A stretch of 64,000 bases of DNA from Neoechinorhynchus agilis. Taxonomy: Eukaryota; Acanthocephala. Below, in pieces: positions 56,346 to 64,000 of this stretch. The position numbers and the translations under genes are program-made. The stretch covers positions 806,001 through 870,000 of the forward strand of contig CM121341.1 in NCBI GenBank assembly GCA_051530055.1, written 5' to 3'. Within the stretch, counting starts at the first letter, position 1. The number at the start of each line of letters is the position of its first letter. The notes under the pieces are model-generated. The model saw only the letters and a list, made by a program, of their open reading frames with translations, made no database searches and was not told where the DNA came from.

Positions 56346-56349
56346 CGAT

Positions 56350-56520
56350 CTGGGTATGAGTTTGTACATCTCTCTTTATTCTCAGGCATTCCTCCTGAGG
56401 AGGCGAAACTCATCAGTAAGTTTCCTCTTCTCTTCATCAGTATTTCGTTTCCTTTGGTTATGATTCATCGGCAATAATGGAGTTAGATCTCTTTGACCCT
56501 AAAAGAGGGATTCAATGCTA
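56350..56520 (-). mobile_element. SINE copy, inverted
   Basis: The inverted tail TGAGTTTGTACATCTCTC, then CCTCCTGAGGAGGCGAAACT followed by CATCAGTAAGTTTCC match the inverted copy at 41363; the head reaches GGGATTCAATGC near 56510, immediately before the TAMM41 start. Confidence 0.6.
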
Positions 56521-56534
56521 TCACTGCATTTTAG

Positions 56535-58085
56535 ATGTCTAAAACATCAGCGACACTTTCATTATGTTCGAATTTAAAAGATATAATCCAATCTCATTTT
56601 AAAGGGCCAATCTCAATCGCGTTTGCTTATGGCTCAAAAGTGTTCAAACAAGCGTCGACAAGTGCAAATTCTATGGTAGATATTGTTGTTGCCGTGCCGG
56701 ACGCGCAACAGTTTCATAAGACTCAAATCTCGGCTCGCCCAAATGACTATTCATTTGCAGGAAGGTACATTATGAACACTGAACGTTTGAGCAAGCGTAT
56801 TCAATCATCAGGTGGAGGAATGTATTATGTTCCTTTTGTTCGCTCCGTTCATGGTTTCGAGTTCAAGTATGGTATAATTGAGCAAAGTGAACTAGTCGAT
56901 GACTTATGTAATTGGTCCAATCTTTACGTCGCTGGTCGCCTTCAGAAACCCGTACTATTCTGCAAACTTCCAAATAAATCCGTGGAACTTGACATTTTGA
57001 GAAATGCTCTTCAATGGAACCTAAAAAACGCTCTTAATCTTGCCATTTTATTGCATCCACCTAATAAGCCGATTCTCTTAACTCGTTTATTCGAGACGAT
57101 TTGCTCAATATCATACGTAGGAGATTGTAGAATGATGCTGGCTGAAAAGAGGAACAAGGTGGCAAATATAGTTCAGGGAGCGATTGAACATTTTATCAGA
57201 TTGTAGATCATCGGGTCATGGGGATCGATTGAGAAAATCAAGCCATATTTTTTGTTATGTGACTAGGAATTTTTTTGACATTTTAGAGCTTAGAATGTTG
57301 TGCCAATAAAGTTCGTTCAAAACAGACATTTTTGAGAACACGCTTGTTTTTCAGGAAAAACTGAGCCATTTATTTTTGAAACAAGACAGTTACATTAATA
57401 AATTATTCATTTATAATTTCACCATTGTTTTCTTTGCAGAGAGTCAAAATGCAGCCGAAAAAAAGTAAATTCTTGGCTTCGAAAATTCCAATCCGACATA
57501 GGGATATTCTACTTCGAATCTATCACACTAATTTAAATAGGAAATGGTGACTCGTTTTCGTTACAAAAATTTAATGGCATTCGAACAAGATAATACTTCC
57601 TTACGATTTTATCACATATAGAACCAAAAGTTCGAGAGGATTTTAAATAAAAATTTAGATGACCACTTTAATTTGGTGAAAACTTACGTCAACTGTCGAA
57701 AGTCCGTTAGTCTGAATAATAATCGGTGACCCGTTTTCTTTACGGACCATTGCTGACGGACATGGGATTGGTTGACGATAAAGAAGCAATTCGGCCATTG
57801 GACACAATAATAATCAGCAGTCGTCTCGATAAATTGTATGCGAATATAAAAAGTATTCCTCAGAATTCATTCAATGCATTGTTGCCTAAAGAGTCATTGT
57901 CTGTTCGACAAGATGCTCTTTTAACTATGCCGTGGTCGGATCGATGCGAAGTGATTGATCGGTCTATAAGGCGAATAAATAGACGAGTCAGTATGGTTCA
58001 GGTGACGAAAGGTTTATTAAGTGCAGGACCTGTTAAAAGCTTAAAGTACGTCTCGGCTAAAATATATAAAAGATTTGCGGGATAA
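56535..58085 (+). CDS. TAMM41: mitochondrial phosphatidate cytidylyltransferase (cardiolipin synthesis)
   Basis: Makes CDP-diacylglycerol from phosphatidic acid and CTP on the inner mitochondrial membrane, the first step of cardiolipin synthesis. Exon 1 (56535 to about 57198) has the nucleotidyltransferase core: ISIAFAYGSKVFKQA with the G-S motif, MVDIVVAVPDAQQFH with the metal-binding Asp, then YSFAGRYI, GGGMYYVPF, LVDDLCNWSNLYVAGRLQKP (family signature) and SISYVGDCRMMLAEKRNKV. Exon 2 (from about 57735 to 58085) continues FLYGPLLTDMGLVDD to IRRINRRVSMVQVTKGLLSA and ends IYKRFAG. The ~540-bp gap between them is far longer than neighbouring introns and lacks a canonical in-phase acceptor next to exon 2. 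A degraded look-alike of the exon 2 start (MVTRFRYKNLM) lies at 57544. So the gene is either spliced in a way I cannot read or damaged. Confidence 0.88.
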
Positions 58086-58235
58086 AATGGCAAAATATGG
58101 TTTGTTTTGTAATTTGTGATTGACTATTAAAGCCGCTAAGCTAACAAATATTGAAGGGAAATATTTCGGTTGGACGTGAGGATTGATAAAAAACAGAATA
58201 AGATGTTTCGAGTGTGGCGATGTTCTTCCCCCGGA

Positions 58236-58385
58236 TTGTTGTTGATCATTTATTTGAAATATTTCGTAAGCTTTTTGCTTCTTCAGTTATATTGTTTGTA
58301 AGTAATAAACGCTACCGATGAAGCAAAAAGCTTATGAAATATTTTAAATAAATGATCAACACCAGCAACAATCCAGGGGAAAAAC
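58236..58385. repeat. foldback element (inverted repeat)
   Basis: TTGATCATTTATTTGAAATA then TTTCGTAAGCTTTTTGCTTC is repeated in inverted form at about 58318-58362 (GAAGCAAAAAGCTTATGAAA, then a TAAATAAATGATCAA run), with TTCCCCCGGATTGTTG mirrored by CAACAATCCAGGGGAA. Confidence 0.7.
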
Positions 58386-58435
58386 ATCGCCAAACTCGAA
58401 TATAAATCACCCCGACGACGGCGGTGAAATTTTTG

Positions 58436-58578
58436 AAAGAATTTATTGATTTCAATTGTTTTTGGCGCACAATTTTGTATGCGTTTATCAAGGTTGTAAA
58501 TAAATCTAATCGGCTAACCTGGATAAACGAGTATAAGATTGTGCCGCCTAAAACAATTGAAATCAATAAATTCTTTTA
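58436..58578. repeat. second inverted repeat next to the first
   Basis: AAAGAATTTATTGATTTCAA then TTGTTTTTGGCGCACAATTT faces AAGATTGTGCCGCCTAAAAC then AATTGAAATCAATAAATTCT. Arms are about 62 bp. The inner GCGTTTATCAAGGTTGTAAA recurs at about 58976. Confidence 0.75.
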
Positions 58579-58739
58579 ATTTTTCCGCCATAAACAATTC
58601 AATCAGACTTAAATGTATAAAAAATGCTTTACTTTTAACTTCCATTTCCTCGCAATAACAAAAGATGAGACATGAAACGAAACGTTTTTTTCCAAAACTT
58701 CTCTGAACGCCAAGAAAGCGAATAAATCGCATTTTGTTC

Positions 58740-59600
58740 CAAGAAAGGTTAAATTCAAGGTGACATTCTATTGGACAAAGCTTGAAATCCGCGACCTGTC
58801 CTAGCCACGTTTCAATTTAACCAAATTATCGATGAGTATTGGACCAATAAAATGCGAGTATTCTTTCGTTCCAGAGGTGTTCTTAAGCGCATAACTCATT
58901 TGTTCACTCTGATTTCGGTTGTTTTATGGCGTAGAGAAATTAAAATGATTTTATTTTAAAATCCGAGCGAGTACGCGTTTATCAAGGTTGTAAATTGTTT
59001 CGATATAAGAAAGTTAAGAAGCGGTTTTTCGTAGAGTTCGTTTTTCGCTAAAGATTGTGCTTAAAATTATTTTAATTTCTCCGCCAGAAAACAACTAATG
59101 TGAACACAATTCAATCTTCAAACACTTTGATTTTGTTCAATGCTGTCAAATATCGTTGAAGATCTTTAAGCTCCAAATGCCAGTGTACGACATGGGGCAT
59201 GTTTCTTAATCTTATAAAGTCATCTAATAAAAAATAAAACTTCAAAAAAAGTTAGATGTTTCACTTTAATGCCGATGAGCAACAGAGGAGCTACTTCCAG
59301 TTCCTCACAAGCCCTACTGCAAACAATAACCCTCTAACTTTCCCACCCGAATGTACATTTTCACCCAACCTCACCAAATCCGCGTTCCATAGTTTAAATC
59401 CGATATTGCTTATCGCTCAAATAACGATTACCTCATCTTCATCAAAATCAATGTAAAAAGAGGACTCAAAGGTACATGGGTTCAATTCTTGTTATCTAAC
59501 AAACAAATAAACGTGTAATTATGGTTCCGATCTTTTTTGACTGTAATTTAGAAGAGTTTTAAACAAAGTTTCGAGCAAAGCCTGAAATCTCGTATTGCAT
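58740..59600. other. no supported gene; repeat scraps
   Basis: 59460-59520 (CAAAGGTACATGGG then AACAAATAAACGTGT) resembles 41075-41120. No gene was seen. Confidence 0.45.
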
Positions 59601-59611
59601 CGTTTCAGACA

Positions 59612-59901
59612 ATGCCAGTGAGGACGGTTCGAACTGGTCAAACAGAAGTGTCTTGCTTCGATCGAATGAAGCTTGGATTCGGAATGGGGATGATCGTTGG
59701 TCTGAGTGCCGGTGTGTTAATCGGCGGATTTTCGTGTATAAGGTTCTATTCCATTTTCTAATGCAAAGACCTCAGATCGTTTTCCATTACAGAGCCGGTC
59801 TAAGAGGCCGTGAACTACTTTCGACAATGGCAAAAACCACATTTTCGTACGGTGGATCTTTCGGAACGTTTATGGCTGTCGGAACTGGTATCCGGTGCTG
59901 A
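59612..59901 (+). CDS. ROMO1: reactive oxygen species modulator 1 (mitochondrial inner membrane)
   Basis: Two exons, 59612-59742 and 59793-59901, joined across a 50-bp GT-AG intron (TATAAG|GTTCTA ... TTACAG|AGCC), encode 79 residues, exactly the length of human ROMO1. The sequence [20 protein letters not shown], then [38 protein letters not shown] and [16 protein letters not shown] follows the family end to end. Two transmembrane helices carry glycine-zipper spacing ([13 protein letters not shown]). ROMO1 is a small inner-membrane protein linked to ROS production and the presequence translocase. An AATAAA lies just after the stop. Confidence 0.97.
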
Positions 59902-59939
59902 TGAGTGTTCGAAAATAAATAAATTGACACATTGAAATT

Positions 59940-61230
59940 AGTTTCATAGAGGCTTCTTACATGGCAATATGTGCGGTACGTTCATTGAGTCATTTTTAAG
60001 TTTAATAGAAACGCAAACGATGAGAAACACAGGGAAAAGATAGTTTTTGCAGTCTCGTCAAAAATGCATAGAGGGTTAGCGTCTTGAAAAAAATAATACT
60101 TAAATTCTTCTAAGATTTTCGGTTAACGCTCTTAAATAACAAATTAAAATCAATCATTTGCGTGTAAGTTGTCTTTCTTTACTTTCTTATCTATGTATTT
60201 TTGCAAATTAATTTTCATATCAATTCTCCGATTCTACAGATTTTAATCTGGAAAGGGAATTGCTTTGTTTAATTTAACATATTTCTCGGGTTCTTAAAAT
60301 AGCAAACCTTTATGACGTCGGCTTCAAAGCCGAAAAAAACAATTTACATAATATAACTGGAATTTCTAAAGGTTTTTAGACATGATTTTCAACATCAATA
60401 TTTTGGCCACAGACTCACTGCGCTTATCTTTCGATCGGAAATTGCGCGCCTCAGAAAATTCGTCTGAAATACATTCAACTGTACGATCTAATTGAAAGCT
60501 CGTAATTGATTGTGTAAATTTGTACAAAATTTATATTTGTCAGACTCGAGTCCGAGTTCAGGAGATGTTTGTTTGAAATTGTTCGCTTTTACTCGTCCCT
60601 CAACCTCTTACATTCTATTTATTGCTTAGTATAATCAATCCGTTGTGTTTGCAATGTGTAAATTAATCGATTTCCATTGTTTCAATCGGGTCACACAATT
60701 TGTAATTCTCTCAAAATGTCAATAATATTCGATAAAATATAATGTTAAATGCAAGCAATATAGGCAAGGAGCGGGACTGACGTTTATTATATGAAAATAA
60801 TTGAATTAAGGACAAAATACAATCGATACATTCTAATTGCCATGATTCCTTTTAAAGGTGTTTCGAAACATCAACTTTAAACTCGTTCGGGGTTAACGCT
60901 ACGTTATTCTAAATGTCTACCAATTAATACACTCATTCATAGTTCAATATCAGGGTCACGTCCGTGAGACAGACGCCTCTACCGTCTTCCTCATGACTTG
61001 GTTGCGCCATTTTTTTCTCGCTTTTTAAACGCACTTTGAGAGGAACCCTTACGTTTAGTAGGATCATATGCAAAAAAGAAGAAACGCCCAGCTCACCTTT
61101 TGGCTGACAAGCCCGACCTTTTCATGGACATGAAAAGACAAGGGAACTGATTGTTGTACATAAAGTAGAAGCGAGGTCTTCGCTCGCTGTTCTTGTGCAA
61201 GAGGATACTCGTCTCGAATAAAAGCATTTC
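59940..61230. other. AT-rich intergenic stretch
   Basis: No gene recognised; probably the upstream region of the transglutaminase. A TCTTAG just before 61243 could be a splice acceptor from an unseen 5' exon. Confidence 0.45.
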
Positions 61231-61242
61231 TCTCGATCTTAG

Positions 61243-64000
61243 ATGCATCCACAGCACCAGCAGAGACCATCCCCATCACAGCGAACTCATCGATCGGCGG
61301 AAACTGGTCCATCGAAAATCGTAATCGGCCATCCTATCCATGGTATAAACTACCCTACCTATCGAAAAAATCCACCACAAGTCCCTGATCCGTTTTCTCC
61401 ACTTGGAAGCATACCCAATCGAGCTGGATCAAGTATGGGATGGAGAGCGAGACCTCAAGATCCCATGGTCCAGCACAAAGTAATGATGGATGCCTATGAC
61501 AAGCCTCGAGCATCTAATCAACCGTCTTAGTGAGTTTCCTGTACGAAAAGTTTGTATAGACTTTCTTTTAAGCGGATATAGTTCGCCGCCTACACAACAA
61601 ATTCCTGAAAATGACAACGACAGCCTGGTTGCTGATACCGAAATGGAAACGGGTAAGTATTATATGATTTGGTGCCCATTTCGGTATCCGAATTTAGCCC
61701 TAAAACTTATTCCGATGGAAACAAATTTTATGCTCAATGAAAATAAACAATCTCATAACACGGCCGAATATGAATTGCAGAGTCTTGTTCTAAGACGTGG
61801 ACAACAATTCAAACTCGGGATAAAGTTTGATAAACAGTATGACCCATCAATGCACAAGATATTCCTTCAGTTTACTCTGGGTGAGTTTCAAGACATGTTC
61901 AATCGGTATATGTATTTATAAGATGAACGAAAAATTGGTTAGGAGCTTTATTTTGAATTAAATTGTATAAATACTATCGATTTCCTCAGCAAATTATATG
62001 CTTCTCTCTAAATCGTTTGCCTGCAGTTTACTTTGAGGCCGAACTTTACATCCTTGTAGAGCAATTGCGCGTTTGATTTTCGTTTTGTATTTACCAAATG
62101 GATTTTTAGTGATAAAGCGAACGCTCCAAAATTGAGGTCCTAAGGATCACTCGAATTCCATAGTTCGTCTTGCTTGAAATGGTACGGGCATATGTGAAGC
62201 GCTTTTTTAATAAAAATGTCAACCGATATTTCTTTAAAATTCATTTCTCGTTTCTTTTTAACGTTATTATATCCGTCCCGGCTCCAACGAATTTTTTATC
62301 TCACTTGCTTTCATCGTCGATTAATTGCGCTTTAGGTTCACGCTCACTGATTTCCAAGGGGACGCACATCCGGATTCCAGTTCAAGGAGCAGCGACGATA
62401 ACCCCTGGCTGGTCTGCCAAGATAATGAACTCGAACGACATCGACGATGCCAACTACTTAACCCTAGCGATTGAAAGCCCGCCAGACGCCTTCATTGGCC
62501 GATACAAGGTCAGCGCTTTTCCCAAGGACTCGTTATCGATCATCTATCTGAATAGATGTACATTGAGACGCAAGTTGAAAATTCAAAGCCTTCTTTGTTC
62601 CGTTACACCGACGAGATTCTTTTAATATTTAACCCTTTCATAAAAGAAGATGCCAGTTATATGCAGAACGCTGATGATATCAGCGAGTATTTGCTAAGTG
62701 AGAAAGGAGTGTTTTACGTCGGTACGGAAAATAAAATCACCCCAAAGCACTGGCATCTCGGACAGGTAATAATGCTTTTACTGAGAAACGATAAATCATT
62801 ATTCGAAATGATCAGTTTCAATTTCCATGCATCGAAATAGCTCTCTGGTTGCTGGAAAGAGCAAACCTTCCTTATGAAAGTCGAGGCGATCCAATGCAGG
62901 TGACCAGAGCCCTATCCGCGATGATTAACGGAGGAGATCGTGGGATATTGATGAACGAGAAGTTCGATCCATCTATGCAATCCGGGCCACAGACTGGATT
63001 CCACCCTCATGAATGGGCTGGCAGTGTGAAGATCGTTAAGAAGTTTATGGAACAGCGAGGACAGCCTGTTCGACATGGAAATTGTTATGTATTCGCGGCT
63101 CTTTTATGCACAAGTATATTTCGACTGATTTTTTGTTTTAAATAATCTAACAAATCCCAGTGTGCCGATCAATTGGATTGCCATGTAGGATTGTGACGGG
63201 ATTCCGCGTGGCGCATGACTGTGACATGAACAGTACATTTGATGTTCATTGGGATAAAAACCATCGACCGATTTATCAGCTCAACAAAGATGTAATTTGG
63301 TTTATATTTTCTGTTTCATCAAAACACGAAAAATATCTCATTATTGATTAGGACACATCATTCCTGGAATGAAGTCTGGTTTTATCGAAAGGATATTCCA
63401 GCTGAACTTAATGGATGGGAAGCAGTTGATTCGACGTCAAACGCTGCCAGTGAAAGTGGGTATTTGAAATAGCAGGCGGGTTCGTGTAAATGAGTAATAG
63501 ACGAAAAATTCTATAGGTCTGTACCGCCTTGGACCTTGTCCGGTAAATGCAATAACCAATGGTCGATTGTCAACGATCTACGACTCTCAATACATCTCAT
63601 CATGTCTCAATAATTACATTGTGCATTGGATGGTTGGATCGAGTGGAGAAATGTCTCCCATTGGATTTGAAAAAGACGCATTGGCTCCTTTAATCGTCAC
63701 AAAAGCAATCGGTTCCGAAAATCCGGTCGACATAACGGCCAACTATAAACATCCAGGTGACTAATTGTGGTTCTTTTTAAAACACAAGGCCCATAAAATT
63801 CCTTTTAAGCTGATCCAAATAATGAATGGCCTTCTGCGTTAGCGAGAAGGGCACGAATTGAGGAGATGTGCAGCCCTCTGGTACGGACCGCAGATGATGT
63901 TGAAATCGATGTCATGGTGCCACATGAGACAACGGTGAGATGCTGATTTATTTTAAAGCTAACTTTGATTTAGCTGGGCGATACAATTGTTTTTGCGTGG
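61243..64000 (+). CDS. transglutaminase, 3' end beyond window
   Basis: Calcium-dependent protein cross-linking enzyme that joins Gln to Lys side chains; in arthropods it serves in clotting and cuticle. Eleven exons join in phase: 61243-61529, 61573-61652, 61698-61880, 62336-62508, 62556-62765, 62816-63113, 63161-63299, 63352-63455, 63517-63756, 63810-63934 and 63974 onward. The N-terminus is Pro/Gln/His-rich. The N-domain signature SLVLRRGQQFKLGIKFDKQY is clear. In the papain-like core the catalytic triad is present: Cys401 in RHGNCYVFAA, His460 in THHSWNEVWFY and Asp483 in GWEAVDSTSN, with MCRSIGLPCRIVTGFRVAHD between them. The usual G-Q-C-W around the Cys is G-N-C-Y here, a departure from the family. 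The second core half (LGPCPVNAITNG) follows and a C-terminal beta-sandwich (VEIDVMVPHETTLGDTIVF) begins before the window end. Confidence 0.95.

Noticed and set aside
61064-61312. Minus-strand frame over the transglutaminase start
   Set aside because: It overlaps the plus-strand first exon, whose downstream exons are unambiguous.
62823-62840. Splice acceptor at 62839-62840 for transglutaminase exon 6
   Set aside because: It breaks phase; the acceptor at 62814-62815 keeps the frame and restores the FQFPCIEIALWLL block expected after W-H-L-G-Q.
63291-63293. Splice donor GATGTAATT at 63292 for transglutaminase exon 7
   Set aside because: It gives the wrong phase for the catalytic-His exon; the donor at 63300 yields VIWTHHSWNE in frame.

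Overview
This window is nuclear DNA from an animal, most likely an ecdysozoan and perhaps an arthropod. Introns are mostly 45-60 bp with plain GT-AG ends, the sequence is AT-rich, and the recognisable genes are animal genes: transglutaminase, polypeptide GalNAc-transferase, SDHD, ROMO1, TAMM41, a paired-class homeobox gene and an LRR protein. The species cannot be fixed from sequence reading alone; a transglutaminase argues against a typical nematode.

Left part (1-27 kb) is an accessory landscape. It holds decayed LINEs, a Ty3/Gypsy fossil, Penelope-like elements with GIY-YIG endonuclease, a tRNA-derived SINE, and two arrays of one ~190-bp satellite (about 3.1-3.75 kb and 12.6-13.95 kb) flanking 8.8 kb. 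Between the arrays lies an unrecognised multi-exon gene for a membrane-anchored protein (4154-6289) and a fragment of mitochondrial aspartyl-tRNA synthetase. Further right come a WD40-like ORF, a compact PAX-like gene (20250-20856) with half a paired domain plus a homeodomain, and a tRNA-Arg(ACG).

Middle (27-49 kb): an intronless-looking LRR membrane or secreted protein on the minus strand, more LINE debris of two families (one apparently joined to the other near 31.7 kb), SDHD, a divergent pair of unrecognised genes near 40 kb, a six-exon GalNAc-transferase on the minus strand, and foldback elements.

Right part (50-64 kb): the most striking locus. Four short genes (50.4-54.6 kb) each encode little more than the C-terminal PCI/winged-helix region of translation initiation factor eIF3e. 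One is on the minus strand. Three lie on the plus strand in tandem 1.27-1.28-kb units that include the promoter, and one of them has a sharply diverged N-terminal half. After a LINE fragment and a SINE come TAMM41 (with an odd intron), ROMO1, and a transglutaminase running off the window end. No operon logic applies; SDHD, TAMM41 and ROMO1 are all mitochondrial but are separate transcription units.
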